Positions 8,656 through 17,176 of a stretch of 64,000 nt of DNA are shown one piece after another. Both the position numbers and the translations under genes were made by a program. The DNA is taken from assembly GCF_907163105.1 (NCBI RefSeq), contig NZ_OU015321.1:620001-684000 (forward strand). The letters are read 5' to 3'. Under the pieces are notes generated by a model. The model was given only the letters and a program-made list of their open reading frames with translations. It had not been told where the DNA came from and did no database searches. The DNA is from Cloacibacterium caeni. Lineage in GTDB: Bacteria; Bacteroidota; Bacteroidia; Flavobacteriales; Weeksellaceae. The stretch's first letter is position 1. Each line of letters starts with the position of its first letter.

Positions 8656-9861
8656 TTATACCAATTCTATAACCGTAATTTCTGGATTGATGCCCACTCT
8701 TCCAGGATAAGCAATAACTCCGAAACCTCTGTTTACATAGAGATATTTTCCTTCTGACTCATATAAATCAGCCCATTTTTTGTATTTAAATTTTACAGGC
8801 GACCATTTGATGTTTTTCAAATCTAAACCAAATTGCATTCCGTGAGTGTGACCAGAAAGGGTAAGATGAACATTGGTTTTGTGCTTTTTTACCACTTCGT
8901 CAAAGTGAGTTGGGTCATGGCTCATCAAAACTTTAATCGCATCTTCAGGAACGCCCTTCAAAGCTTTGTCTAAATCACCATATTGTGGAAAAGGTTTGAT
9001 TCCCCAATTTTCTACGCCCAAAAGATAAATTTTCTCTCCATTTTTTTCTAAGGCAATATTTTCATTGCGCAGCATTTTAAAACCAGCTTCGGCTTGATAG
9101 TTTTTCAAAGTTGGGATGTTTTGCGCTTTTTCTTCTCGAGAATTCCACGCGCCATAATCGCCATAATCATGATTTCCTAAGATAGAAAATTTGCCGTCTT
9201 TGGCTTTAATGTTTTTAAAAAGCGGAATAAATGGTTTGAATTCATCTGCATAATTATTCACCATGTCACCGGTGAATAAAACCACATCTGCATCTTGTTC
9301 ATTAATCAGTTCAATCGCTTTTTGTAATTTTTGAGGATTGAAAAAACTTCCACTGTGAACATCCGAGATTTGTACGATTTTGTAGCCTTTGAAATTTTCG
9401 GGGAGGTTTTTAAATCTCAATTTTACTTTTCTTACCGTGTGTCTGTATTTTCCGAAAATTATGCCATCTATTGCCAATGCTGAGAAAATTCCAGCAGCCG
9501 CAAGAGCGGTGGTAGAAATGAATTTTCTGCGCTCAGGGAAATAGTTTTCTTTAGCGGTGAAATATTTAAAACCAAATTCTACCAATCTGGTAAAATCTCC
9601 TATCAATAAAAATATTACAGACAATAGTTTCGGAAGAATGAAAATCATCATCGCAGAAACCATTAATTGAATTTGTTGATGGTCTCTAGAAGCTTTATTA
9701 AATGTTAAAATCCAATATAAGATGATTCCGTAAGCCAAAAGCGTAAAAATCCAATATCCAATTCTAATGTAATTATTGGTAGTAATATTTCTAATCGCTT
9801 GATAAACATATATTTCGATGATGAAAAATACAGCGAGTAATACGATAAAATTTGTTTTCAT
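8656..9861 (-). CDS. Membrane-anchored metallophosphoesterase
   Basis: 401 residues. The first ~110 residues contain about four hydrophobic segments. The calcineurin-like phosphoesterase domain follows, with all metal motifs: ISDVHSG, TGDMVNN, GNHDYGDYG, MSHDP and SGHTHGMQ. The layout matches YkuE/YaeI-type enzymes acting on phospholipid headgroups or UDP-sugars at the membrane. The substrate is not evident. It lies downstream of a KAS III gene on the same strand, but a hairpin terminator at 9879-9910 separates them. Confidence 0.85.
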   Translation of the reverse strand: MKTNFIVLLAVFFIIEIYVYQAIRNITTNNYIRIGYWIFTLLAYGIILYWILTFNKASRDHQQIQLMVSAMMIFILPKLLSVIFLLIGDFTRLVEFGFKYFTAKENYFPERRKFISTTALAAAGIFSALAIDGIIFGKYRHTVRKVKLRFKNLPENFKGYKIVQISDVHSGSFFNPQKLQKAIELINEQDADVVLFTGDMVNNYADEFKPFIPLFKNIKAKDGKFSILGNHDYGDYGAWNSREEKAQNIPTLKNYQAEAGFKMLRNENIALEKNGEKIYLLGVENWGIKPFPQYGDLDKALKGVPEDAIKVLMSHDPTHFDEVVKKHKTNVHLTLSGHTHGMQFGLDLKNIKWSPVKFKYKKWADLYESEGKYLYVNRGFGVIAYPGRVGINPEITVIELV

Positions 9862-9878
9862 AAATTATTCTTCATAAA

Positions 9879-9910
9879 AAAACTCCGACAAGTTAAGTAG
9901 TCGAAGTTTT
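9879..9910 (-). terminator. Terminator of the KAS III gene (minus strand)
   Basis: Stem of 11 positions with one mismatch, 9879-9889 and 9900-9910, loop of 10 bases. On the minus strand it is followed by a T run (plus-strand A run before 9883). It lies 25 bases after the stop of the gene ending at 9935. Confidence 0.65.
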
Positions 9911-9934
9911 GTATATTTTGTTTCAAAATTCTGA

Positions 9935-11002
9935 TTAAGGCATCTTATAAACAATACAGTTGATGTTCATTCCGGCACCTACAGAACCCATTACTACATA
10001 ACCTCCTTTTTTGAAAGAATGACCTTTCATTTCTCCTTTAGCAATTAAATCAAACATCGTAGGAATAGTGGCTACAGAAGAATTTCCTAAATATTGAATC
10101 GTCATAGGAGATACATTTTCGTCATATTCTGATTTCCCGTATAATTTATACAATCTAGAAACCATAGCATGGTCCATTTTTGCATTGGCTTGGTGCATTA
10201 AGATTTTATCAATGTCTTCTATGCCAATTTCTGCGTTATCCATTGTTTCTTTTACCGCAGCAGGAACATTTTTGAGGGCATATTCGTAAATTTTACGACC
10301 ATGCATTCTGATATACATTTTTTCTTGATCTGCTTCTGGATTAAGCGAATGAGAATTTTCTAAATACAAAAGTTCTTCTGCATTATCACAAACGGTATTG
10401 GTAGCAATGATTCCTACGTTTTCTTGTTCAGATTTTTGTAAAACTACAGCTCCAGCTCCATCTGCGAAAATCATTTTATTTCTGTCAAATGGGTCAGTTA
10501 CACGACTTAAAGTTTCACCACCAATTACTAAAATGGTTTTTGCTTTTCCTAGTTTAATTAAATCGTCTGCTAAAATCATTGCTTCTACCCAACCTGGACA
10601 ACCGAAAATCATATCATAAGTGATGCATTTTCTGTTTTTAATGCCCAATTTGTGTTTTACTCTTGCCGCCATATTCGGCATGAAATTCGCCATTCCGTTA
10701 GCAGAAACTTCTCCAAAATTACTCGCGAAAATGATATAATCGAGGTCTTCTTTTTCTATTTTAGCGTCATAAATGGCTTCTTTAGCAGCTTGTACACCAA
10801 GGTCAGAATTAAATTGGTCATTTCTCAGATATCTTCTTTCTTCAATTTCTGTGATGTCTACAAATTTTTTAATAATTTCTTCATTGGGTTTATCAATAAA
10901 ATCTCCTGCGTCTGTATAAAACTTAGAGTTGATAAAATGAGAGCCATCAATTACTCTTTCTGGAATGCAACTACCTGAACCTACAATTACTGAACTTGGC
11001 AT
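9935..11002 (-). CDS. Beta-ketoacyl-ACP synthase III family protein
   Basis: 355 residues from the ATG at 11002 (MPSSVIVGSGS). The frame stays open to 11035, but a minus-strand -7 box (TAAATTTG, 11040-11033) overlaps that upstream codon, so 11002 is preferred. The thiolase fold Cys-His-Asn triad is visible as FGCPGWVEA, MHQANAKM and YLGNSSVAT. Such enzymes condense a CoA-primed acyl group with malonyl-ACP. It is distinct from the shorter KAS III at 24435 and could serve a special lipid or pigment. Followed by its own terminator. Confidence 0.82.
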   Translation of the reverse strand: MPSSVIVGSGSCIPERVIDGSHFINSKFYTDAGDFIDKPNEEIIKKFVDITEIEERRYLRNDQFNSDLGVQAAKEAIYDAKIEKEDLDYIIFASNFGEVSANGMANFMPNMAARVKHKLGIKNRKCITYDMIFGCPGWVEAMILADDLIKLGKAKTILVIGGETLSRVTDPFDRNKMIFADGAGAVVLQKSEQENVGIIATNTVCDNAEELLYLENSHSLNPEADQEKMYIRMHGRKIYEYALKNVPAAVKETMDNAEIGIEDIDKILMHQANAKMDHAMVSRLYKLYGKSEYDENVSPMTIQYLGNSSVATIPTMFDLIAKGEMKGHSFKKGGYVVMGSVGAGMNINCIVYKMP

Positions 11003-11032
11003 AATTTCTATATTACATTTATAATTAAGAGG

Positions 11033-11040
11033 CAAATTTA
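11033..11040 (-). promoter_or_regulatory. Putative -7 box of the KAS III gene
   Basis: Minus-strand TAAATTTG, an exact TAnnTTTG match. It places the transcript start near 11028 and decides the ATG at 11002 as translation start. Confidence 0.6.
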
Positions 11041-11077
11041 TAAATTAAATCATAACAAACGCATAGAAAATAATTAT

Positions 11078-11085
11078 TAACTTTG
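11078..11085 (+). promoter_or_regulatory. Putative -7 box before the membrane protein/ubiE unit
   Basis: TAACTTTG followed by CA, 24 bases before the ATG at 11109. The -33 region lacks a clear TTTG. Confidence 0.55.
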
Positions 11086-11108
11086 CAATTCTCAATATTT
11101 TTTTAAAT

Positions 11109-11675
11109 ATGAAAAAAAATGCTCCTCTTATTGGGCTTATTGTCTCGGCAAGTGTAATGCTAATTGCCTTTGGAATTTATTATTTATTTTTAGCTAAGAA
11201 AAATGAATATTTAGTAGATAATCCTACTACTAAAACCTTTTATTTTAAGATTAATAACGGCGAAGAAAAAATCATCACTTCTGGTCAGTTTGTAAAAGTA
11301 GACCTTAACAGAGGGAAACAAAACAGCATTAAAGTTTTTGATGATAAAAAGAAGCTTCTTTTTGATTCTGCTTTTAATGTTTCACAATATAGAGGTTTAT
11401 TGAATATTGCTGGAGAAGAATATTTTGTGCACCGTCAGTTTTATGGCTATATTCCGAATAAAGATTCCCTTTTAATGGCGAGTACTTTTGAAATGGACGG
11501 CGTAAAACTTCCTGGGCATGTTACCAAGCATAAAAAATTATACATAGAAGACTTTTATTATAATGTAGACGAAGATTATGATAAAGTCATTAAAAACATT
11601 GATAAAGTAGAATCCAGAACTAAGATTTATAGAAAAGAAGATTTCAAACTGTTCTACAAAGAGAATTATCAATAA
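11109..11675 (+). CDS. Single-span membrane protein of unknown function
   Basis: 188 residues. A lysine-flanked hydrophobic segment at about residues 8-29 (LIGLIVSASVMLIAFGIYYL) anchors it, with the rest probably periplasmic and beta-rich. No domain is recognised. It is first in a run of plus-strand genes (ubiE, porT-like) and has a TAnnTTTG box 24 bases upstream. The 58-base gap to ubiE has no hairpin, so they may be co-transcribed. Confidence 0.65.
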   Translation: MKKNAPLIGLIVSASVMLIAFGIYYLFLAKKNEYLVDNPTTKTFYFKINNGEEKIITSGQFVKVDLNRGKQNSIKVFDDKKKLLFDSAFNVSQYRGLLNIAGEEYFVHRQFYGYIPNKDSLLMASTFEMDGVKLPGHVTKHKKLYIEDFYYNVDEDYDKVIKNIDKVESRTKIYRKEDFKLFYKENYQ

Positions 11676-11733
11676 TACACCTAGGAAAAAGATAGCTAAA
11701 AATAATATTACTCAATACTTATTACATAAATAC

Positions 11734-12450
11734 ATGCAAGTAAAACCATACAATACCGATCAAAGTAAAAAAACTGAAGTAGAAGATATGTTTGACAACA
11801 TCGCTCCAAAATATGATTTATTAAATCATGTTTTATCGATGAAAATAGACGTACTTTGGAGAAATACTTTAGTGAAATGGATGAATAAAGATGCTCCGAA
11901 ACTCGTACTAGATGTAGCGACAGGAACAGGAGATCTTGCCATTGCGGTACAAAAAGGAACAGGAGCAGAAGTAGTAGGTTTAGACCTTTCTCAGCAAATG
12001 CTAAACGTAGGAATTGATAAAATTAAGAAACTTAATCTAGACCAAAAAATATCAATGCAAAAAGGAGATGCAGAAAATCTTCCTTTTGAGGATAATAAAT
12101 TCGATGCAGTTTCCGTTGCATTTGGAGTAAGAAATTTCGAAAATTTAGAAAAAGGTTTAGCCGAGCTAAGAAGAGTGGTAAAAGAAAATTCTAGCGTTTA
12201 TATTTTAGAATTTTCAAAAGTAGAAGGGTTTTTAGCGCCATTTTATATGTTTTATTTCAAAAATATTTTACCGCAAATCGGTAAATTAGTTTCTAAAGAT
12301 AATAGAGCATACACGTATTTACCAGATTCTGTAAATGCTTTTCCTTTTGGCGAAAAAATGAAACAAATTTTACTAGACACAGGTTATAGCAAAGTAGAAT
12401 ATAAAAAACTAAGTTTAGGGATAGCTACCATTTATAAAGCGACTAAATAA
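11734..12450 (+). CDS. ubiE: Demethylmenaquinone methyltransferase
   Basis: 238 residues, class I SAM-dependent methyltransferase. The SAM-binding motif DVATGTGDLAIAV and the UbiE/COQ5 family signatures (YDLLNHVLSMKID near the N-terminus; NRAYTYLPDSVNAFP near the C-terminus) are clear. It methylates demethylmenaquinone to menaquinone, the main respiratory quinone of flavobacteria. Also called MenG. It precedes the porT-like gene by 6 bases, an arrangement common in Bacteroidota. Confidence 0.93.
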   Translation: MQVKPYNTDQSKKTEVEDMFDNIAPKYDLLNHVLSMKIDVLWRNTLVKWMNKDAPKLVLDVATGTGDLAIAVQKGTGAEVVGLDLSQQMLNVGIDKIKKLNLDQKISMQKGDAENLPFEDNKFDAVSVAFGVRNFENLEKGLAELRRVVKENSSVYILEFSKVEGFLAPFYMFYFKNILPQIGKLVSKDNRAYTYLPDSVNAFPFGEKMKQILLDTGYSKVEYKKLSLGIATIYKATK

Positions 12451-12456
12451 TAGCCC

Positions 12457-13233
12457 ATGAAAAAAACGTTAATCAAAACATTCTCGCTCCTTTTTTTAGG
12501 AATGTTTTTGTTTACTCAAGCTCAATTTAGAAACCGAGATAGACAAGACAGAAGGCAAGAGCAAGATTCTTATCAATACAGTTATGGTTTTTATTTAAAT
12601 CTTAACCAATTTGATTATAAACTCGTTCTAGACCCGAAATATGGAATGGAAGACAAAGTAAATCTTGTTCAAACCAAACCTACTTACAGTTTTGGAGCTG
12701 GTTTAATTGGGAGAATGAGATTGAATGACAACTTTGATTTAAGAATAGAGCCAGGTTTACAGTTTGTAGAAAGAGAACTTATTTTTAATACACAATCAAA
12801 TGACCAATATGCTGCAGATGCGAGTAATCCTTTTACACCAAAAACGCTCACTGAAGCAGATATGGTAAGAAGAGTGAAATCTACGTATGTAGACATCCCG
12901 ATTATGCTAGAAATTCATGCAGACAGATGGTATAATTCTAGACCTTATGCTGCAGCTGGACTTAATTATATGGTGAATTTACAGTCTAATTCTAGTGCTG
13001 CAGATGACAATCAACAAGGAATTTTCAGAAGTACAACCCATAATTTTGCATGGAGCGCAGAAGCTGGAATACAGTTTTATTTCTCTAGATTTAAGTTAAC
13101 ACCAGCTTTTAGAGGAACCTTTGCGTTTAACAATGAAATTGTAGCAGATAACACTGGAACGCCACCTTATTGGACTGCAGCAATTTCTACGATGCAAACC
13201 AGAGCTTTCATGTTTGTGTTGAAATTTGAATAA
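12457..13233 (+). CDS. porT: PorT-family outer-membrane protein (type IX secretion)
   Basis: 258 residues with a signal peptide ending LFTQAQ, then an Arg/Asp/Gln-rich stretch and a beta-barrel-like remainder ending in phenylalanine-rich strands (MFVLKFE). Size, the YSYGFYLNLNQFDYKL start of the mature domain and the position right after ubiE fit PorT/SprT, a component required for type IX secretion and gliding in Bacteroidota. A general PorT-like barrel of other function is possible. A terminator hairpin lies 27 bases downstream. Confidence 0.75.
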   Translation: MKKTLIKTFSLLFLGMFLFTQAQFRNRDRQDRRQEQDSYQYSYGFYLNLNQFDYKLVLDPKYGMEDKVNLVQTKPTYSFGAGLIGRMRLNDNFDLRIEPGLQFVERELIFNTQSNDQYAADASNPFTPKTLTEADMVRRVKSTYVDIPIMLEIHADRWYNSRPYAAAGLNYMVNLQSNSSAADDNQQGIFRSTTHNFAWSAEAGIQFYFSRFKLTPAFRGTFAFNNEIVADNTGTPPYWTAAISTMQTRAFMFVLKFE

Positions 13234-13260
13234 GAAAAATTTTTCTAAATATTTGATTTA

Positions 13261-13290
13261 AAGAAGATTCTAAGGAGTCTTCTTTTTTTA
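13261..13290 (+). terminator. Terminator of the ubiE-porT unit
   Basis: 10-bp stem with one G-U pair (13261-13270 / 13275-13284), loop TAAG, followed by a T run. Confidence 0.8.
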
Positions 13291-13347
13291 TTTAAAGTTT
13301 TGCTTTAAATTATTATTAAATTTCTGTTTAACTGATTATTTTTTTTA

Positions 13348-13355
13348 TATTTTTG
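13348..13355 (+). promoter_or_regulatory. Putative -7 box of the zapB-like/zapA unit
   Basis: TATTTTTG followed by CA matches TAnnTTTG. It overlaps a possible TTG start codon at 13353 and therefore favours the ATG at 13380. Confidence 0.55.
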
Positions 13356-13379
13356 CATAAGTTAGAACTAACACCTGAA

Positions 13380-13682
13380 ATGCTTAAAGAATTAGAGAAT
13401 AATTTTTCTTTACTTGAAAAAAAGATTTTTGAGATGAATAAAAGTTATCAAAATCTTTTAGAAAAGCATGCTATTCTCTCAGAAGACTTTGAAAATCTGA
13501 AAGTTAAATATGAAGAAGAGCATAAGAGAAATCAGGAGTTAACAGAAGAGCAAAAAAAAATAAAATTAATCTCAGCAATATCTGGCAATCCAGACCACAA
13601 TCGATTGATGAAAAATCATATCAATAGATTGGTCAAAGAAATAGACGCTTGTATTGCACAACTTCAAAATAGTGGCTTGTAA
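13380..13682 (+). CDS. ZapB-like coiled-coil protein
   Basis: About 100 residues from the ATG at 13380; a longer form from TTG at 13353 would add nine residues. The sequence is a continuous charged coiled coil (heptads through KIFEMNKSYQNLLEKHAIL and onward) with a C-terminal conserved-looking tail GNPDHNRLMKNHINRLVKEID. It overlaps zapA by one base (TAATG), so the two are translationally coupled. A role beside ZapA at the division ring is inferred from position and fold, not from a definite family match. Confidence 0.65.
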   Translation: MLKELENNFSLLEKKIFEMNKSYQNLLEKHAILSEDFENLKVKYEEEHKRNQELTEEQKKIKLISAISGNPDHNRLMKNHINRLVKEIDACIAQLQNSGL

Positions 13683-13969
13683 TGGAAGTAAGAAGAATTA
13701 CCATAAACATTGCCGGAAGAAATTATCCTCTTAATGTTCCTGCTGCCGAAGAAGAAACGCTTCGTAGAGTAGGGAAACAGATAGAAGGAATGATTAGAGA
13801 ATTTGAAGCTAATTTTGATGTTAAGGATAAACAAGATGCACTCGCAATGTGCGCCCTAAAATTAGGAGCAAATGCAGAAGTACATCAACTTAACTCAGAA
13901 AAAATTATAAAAAATGCTAATGATAGATTAATGCAAATTAATCAGCAATTAGACGAATTAGAAAAGTAA
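13682..13969 (+). CDS. zapA: Cell division protein ZapA
   Basis: 95 residues. It has the ZapA N-terminal beta segment (ITINIAGRNYPLNVPAAEEETLRRVGKQI is split here as RITINIAGRNYPLNV then EEETLRRVGKQI) and the C-terminal helix with DKQDALAMCALKLG. ZapA bundles FtsZ filaments. It is coupled to the upstream coiled-coil gene. Downstream is a 6S-like RNA, a neighbour of zapA in many bacteria. Confidence 0.88.
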   Translation: MEVRRITINIAGRNYPLNVPAAEEETLRRVGKQIEGMIREFEANFDVKDKQDALAMCALKLGANAEVHQLNSEKIIKNANDRLMQINQQLDELEK

Positions 13970-13985
13970 AACTTTTCTATAAAAA

Positions 13986-14157
13986 CTTGCCTACAATAGT
14001 TCTAACACATTACAGGTAAACTCAACGCTAAACAATTACCGAACGAATGTCTTTGCAATGGCGTGCTGCTTTACGCAGATTACAGAGCATAGAAAACAGT
14101 TCAAATCGTGTTGATTAGGAGTTTACTCTATATCACTGAACTGTTGTAGGTTTTTTT
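13986..14157 (+). ncRNA. ssrS: 6S-like RNA (6S-Flavo type)
   Basis: The region has no ORF and folds into a long closed rod. The 5' arm CCTACAATAGTT (13990-14001) pairs with AACTGTTGTAGG (14139-14150) over 12 bp with one G-U, followed at once by seven T. Further in, GTAAACTC (14016-14023) pairs exactly with GAGTTTAC (14119-14126). A terminal stem, an internal stem and large bubbles mimic an open promoter, as in 6S RNA, which sequesters RNA polymerase holoenzyme. The place next to zapA is the classic one. Exact ends are approximate. Confidence 0.75.
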
Positions 14158-14199
14158 ATTTTTAAAAATTAAGTAATTGACAATTAAAACTCGATATAT

Positions 14200-15771
14200 A
14201 TGGATATAACCGCTATTATTATCGGTGCTGTTTGCCTGATTTTAGGCTTGGTTGCAGGAACGTTGTTCGCAAAAAGTTCTCTCAACTCTAAAGCTAAATT
14301 CATCGTAAAAGATGCTAAAAAAAGCGCCGAAAACATTATAGAAAACGCGAATGTAAAAGCTGAAGCTATAAAAAAAGAAAAAGAAGCTCAAGCAAAAGTA
14401 AAATTCTTAGAACTCAAATCTCAGCATGACGAAAACATTAACAGTCGTGAGAAAAAAATGCAGGAGGCTGAGAAAAGAATTAGAGACAAAGAACAAAAAC
14501 TAAATGACGAACTTTCTAAAACAGGAAAACTAGAAAAAGATTTAGAAAGACAAAAAGCAGAGTACGATAAAAAACACGAAATCGTACAGAAAAAGCAACA
14601 AGAATTAGACGTAGCAATTGCTCAAAAAGTAGAAATGTTACAAAAAATTTCTAACTATTCGGCAGAAGAAGCAAAAGCAGAACTCGTAGAGTCTATGAAA
14701 GCCGAAGCGAAAACCAAAGCTCAGGCTCACGTTCAATCTATCATGGAAGAAGCGCAATTGAACGCTAAAAATGAGGCAAGAAAAATTGTGATTCAAACCA
14801 TTCAGAGAATTGGTACAGAACAAGCAGTAGAAAATTCAGTGTCTGTATTTAATATAGAATCTGATGAGGTAAAAGGTAGAATCATCGGTAGAGAAGGTAG
14901 AAACATCAGAGCGTTAGAAGCAGCAACAGGTGTAGAAATCATCGTAGATGATACTCCAGAAGCAATTTTGCTTTCTTGTTTTGACCCAGTAAGAAGAGAA
15001 GTGGCTAGATTATCACTTCACAGATTGGTAACAGACGGTAGAATTCACCCAGCGAGAATAGAAGAAGTAGTAGAAAAAACGCGTAAACAAATAGAAGAAG
15101 AAATCATAGAAGTTGGAAAAAGAACCATCATTGATTTAGGAATTCACGGTTTACATCCAGAATTGGTTAAAATCGTAGGTAGAATGAAATTCCGTTCTTC
15201 TTATGGTCAAAACTTACTACAGCACTCTAGAGAAGTGGCAAATATCGCTGCTACTATGGCTGCTGAATTAGGCTTAAACGTAAAATTAGCGAAGAGAGCA
15301 GGTTTATTACACGATATCGGTAAAGTTCCAGAGCAAGAATCAGAACTTCCTCACGCACTTTTAGGAATGCAATGGGCAGAGAAATTTGGAGAAAATCCAG
15401 AAGTAGTAAATGCGATTGGAGCGCACCATGACGAGGTAGAAATGACTTCTTTATTATCACCAATAATTCAAGTAGCGGATGCAATTTCTGGAGCAAGACC
15501 AGGAGCAAGAAGACAAGTTTTAGAATCTTATATTCAAAGATTAAAAGACTTAGAAGCAGCTGCATTAAGCTTTGATGGCGTGTCTAGTGCATTTGCGATT
15601 CAGGCAGGTAGAGAATTGAGAGTGATGGTAGAATCTGCAAAAGTAACAGACGAAGTAGCTCACCAACTTTCTTATGACATTTCTGAAAAAATTCAGAATG
15701 AGTTAACTTACCCAGGTCAAGTAAAAGTGACGGTAATTAGAGAAACGAGAGCCGTAAATATCGCAAGATAA
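14200..15771 (+). CDS. rny: Ribonuclease Y
   Basis: 523 residues in RNase Y order: an N-terminal membrane helix (about residues 3-24), a long Lys/Glu coiled coil (to about 200), a KH RNA-binding domain ([21 protein letters not shown]) and an HD phosphohydrolase domain ([11 protein letters not shown], then GAHHDE). It starts bulk mRNA decay by endonucleolytic cleavage at the membrane. Full length. It follows the 6S-like RNA with its terminator and has its own strong downstream terminator. Confidence 0.95.
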   Translation: MDITAIIIGAVCLILGLVAGTLFAKSSLNSKAKFIVKDAKKSAENIIENANVKAEAIKKEKEAQAKVKFLELKSQHDENINSREKKMQEAEKRIRDKEQKLNDELSKTGKLEKDLERQKAEYDKKHEIVQKKQQELDVAIAQKVEMLQKISNYSAEEAKAELVESMKAEAKTKAQAHVQSIMEEAQLNAKNEARKIVIQTIQRIGTEQAVENSVSVFNIESDEVKGRIIGREGRNIRALEAATGVEIIVDDTPEAILLSCFDPVRREVARLSLHRLVTDGRIHPARIEEVVEKTRKQIEEEIIEVGKRTIIDLGIHGLHPELVKIVGRMKFRSSYGQNLLQHSREVANIAATMAAELGLNVKLAKRAGLLHDIGKVPEQESELPHALLGMQWAEKFGENPEVVNAIGAHHDEVEMTSLLSPIIQVADAISGARPGARRQVLESYIQRLKDLEAAALSFDGVSSAFAIQAGRELRVMVESAKVTDEVAHQLSYDISEKIQNELTYPGQVKVTVIRETRAVNIAR

Positions 15772-15794
15772 TTACTCTTCAAAATAACAAATTA

Positions 15795-15829
15795 AAACTC
15801 CTTTCAAATTTTTGAAAGGAGTTTTTTTA
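15795..15829 (+). terminator. Terminator of rny
   Basis: Perfect 14-bp stem (15795-15808 / 15811-15824) closing a 2-base loop, followed by T5. It lies between convergent genes and could serve both. Confidence 0.88.
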
Positions 15830-16291
15830 TAAGAACGGTTTCATTTCGTCTTCTATTTGTTTCCTCAGGTCCATCAATTTGATGGCGTATTGTTCCATTT
15901 GTTTTTCTTGTTCAGTTTCGGGGATGAATTTGGGGACTTCTATGGTGTTTCCTTCGTCATCTACTGCCACAAAAACGATGATGCAGTGCGTTTTTTTCTC
16001 AAATTCTTTGCGTTTTATATTTCTAGAAAATACATTGATGGCAATATGCATACTGCTTTTGCCGGTGTAAATCACTTCGGCTTCTACTTTTACAATGTGA
16101 CCAATTTTGATAGGCGAAAAGAACCTGATTCCACCTACATAAACCGTGACACAATAACTAGAACTCCAAGAACTTGCGCAAGCGTAGCCAGCTTGGTCTA
16201 TCCATTTCATTACGCTTCCACCGTGTACATTTCCGCCATAATTTACATCTCCAGGCTCAGAAATAAACTGAAAAATAGTCTTGTTGCTCAT
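15827..16291 (-). CDS. Acyl-CoA thioesterase, YciA-type hotdog protein
   Basis: 154 residues from the ATG at 16291 (MSNKTIFQF); an alternative ATG at 16321 would add ten residues. Signature NYGGNVHGGSVMKWIDQAGYACA matches the hotdog thioesterase active-site helix, and the conserved VEAEVIYTGKSSM strand follows. It hydrolyses acyl-CoA, exact chain preference unknown. Divergent from the ArsC-like gene with under 70 bases between the preferred starts. Confidence 0.85.
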   Translation of the reverse strand: MSNKTIFQFISEPGDVNYGGNVHGGSVMKWIDQAGYACASSWSSSYCVTVYVGGIRFFSPIKIGHIVKVEAEVIYTGKSSMHIAINVFSRNIKRKEFEKKTHCIIVFVAVDDEGNTIEVPKFIPETEQEKQMEQYAIKLMDLRKQIEDEMKPFL

Positions 16292-16348
16292 TTGCTCTAA
16301 AATTTGAATAAAGATATTCAATAATTTTTGAAATATAGAGATTAATCT

Positions 16349-16356
16349 TATTTTTG
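16349..16356 (+). promoter_or_regulatory. Putative -7 box of the ArsC-like gene
   Basis: TATTTTTG matches TAnnTTTG and ends 5 bases before the ATG at 16361, which would make the message nearly leaderless. Confidence 0.45.
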
Positions 16357-16360
16357 AAAC

Positions 16361-16708
16361 ATGAAAAAAGTATATTTTTTAAAGACTTGCAGCACTTGCA
16401 AAAGAATTATGTCTGAATTTGACTTAACTGATTTTGAACAAAGAGAAATCAAGTCAAAAGCTGTTTCTGAAGAAGAATTACAAGAAATGTATGCCTTGTC
16501 TGAATCTTATGAAGCACTTTTTAGCAAAAAATCTACTCAAATCAAGGAACGAAATATAGAGGTAAAATCTTTACAAGAAGAAGATTTTAAAAAACTGATT
16601 TTAGAGGATTATCGTTTTCTAAAACGCCCCGTTTTTATCATCAGTCAAGAGATTTTTATAGGAAGTGACAAGAAGAATATTGAACTTTTAAGAGAAAAAT
16701 TAAAATAA
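16361..16708 (+). CDS. ArsC/Spx-family thioredoxin-fold protein
   Basis: 115 residues. The N-terminus has the ArsC/Spx redox motif CSTC (LKTCSTCKRIM), and the C-terminal half has the cis-Pro segment FLKRPVFIISQEIFIG typical of the family. True arsenate reductases need the first Cys, which is present. The Arg triad of classical ArsC is not obvious, so a YfgD/Spx-like thiol reductase is equally possible. Followed by a strong terminator just upstream of the IS3 element. Confidence 0.75.
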   Translation: MKKVYFLKTCSTCKRIMSEFDLTDFEQREIKSKAVSEEELQEMYALSESYEALFSKKSTQIKERNIEVKSLQEEDFKKLILEDYRFLKRPVFIISQEIFIGSDKKNIELLREKLK

Positions 16709-16736
16709 AAAAGCAGTTCGGAGAGAACTGCTTTTT
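16708..16736 (+). terminator. Terminator of the ArsC-like gene
   Basis: Stem AAAAAGCAGTTC / GAACTGCTTTTT, loop GGAGA (16720-16724), T run to 16736. It ends 11 bases before the left end of the IS3 element. Confidence 0.85.
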
Positions 16737-16786
16737 GAGTATGTTATGACCCGTCCTAAAATAAGTTTACACCCAATAGACTTATT

Positions 16787-17176
16787 ATGGAAAATCGAGA
16801 GAAGACAGTAGAAAAGCGTACACAACAAGATTACACAATGGCTTTTAAATTAGGTATTGTAAGCCGTGTAGAAAAGGGCGAATTCACTTACAAACAGGCA
16901 CAACAACATTACGGTATCCAAGGTAGAAGCACCGTTTTGGTTTGGCTCAGAAAATATGGTAATTTAGATTGGAGCAAACCCACCATTCATACCATGTTAC
17001 AATCCAAAGAAACACCCGCCGAAAAGATTAAAAGATTAGAGAAAGAATTAGCTGATGAGAAACTGAAAACCAAAGTTCTCAATATGATGATTGATATCTC
17101 CGACAAGCAATACGGCACACAGATCCGAAAAAAGTTTACGCCCAAACAGTCAGACAACTCCAAGAAAAAGGATTGA
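16787..17176 (+). CDS. IS3-family OrfA (helix-turn-helix protein)
   Basis: 129 residues. An N-terminal helix-turn-helix (about residues 15-55, with YKQAQQHYGIQGRSTVLVWLR) is followed by a leucine/lysine coiled coil (EKIKRLEKELADEKLKTKV). OrfA binds the IS ends and regulates transposition. Its TGA (17174-17176) overlaps the OrfB start, and a slippery AAAAAG run lies at 17165-17170, right for -1 frameshifting into OrfB. Confidence 0.9.
   Translation: MENREKTVEKRTQQDYTMAFKLGIVSRVEKGEFTYKQAQQHYGIQGRSTVLVWLRKYGNLDWSKPTIHTMLQSKETPAEKIKRLEKELADEKLKTKVLNMMIDISDKQYGTQIRKKFTPKQSDNSKKKD

Noticed and set aside
10652-10978. Plus-strand ORF within the KAS III gene
   Set aside because: Shadow frame opposite conserved catalytic sequence; no start context or family resemblance.
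11003-11035. Upstream ATG for the KAS III gene
   Set aside because: A minus-strand -7 box at 11040-11033 overlaps it, so the transcript would start downstream of that codon.
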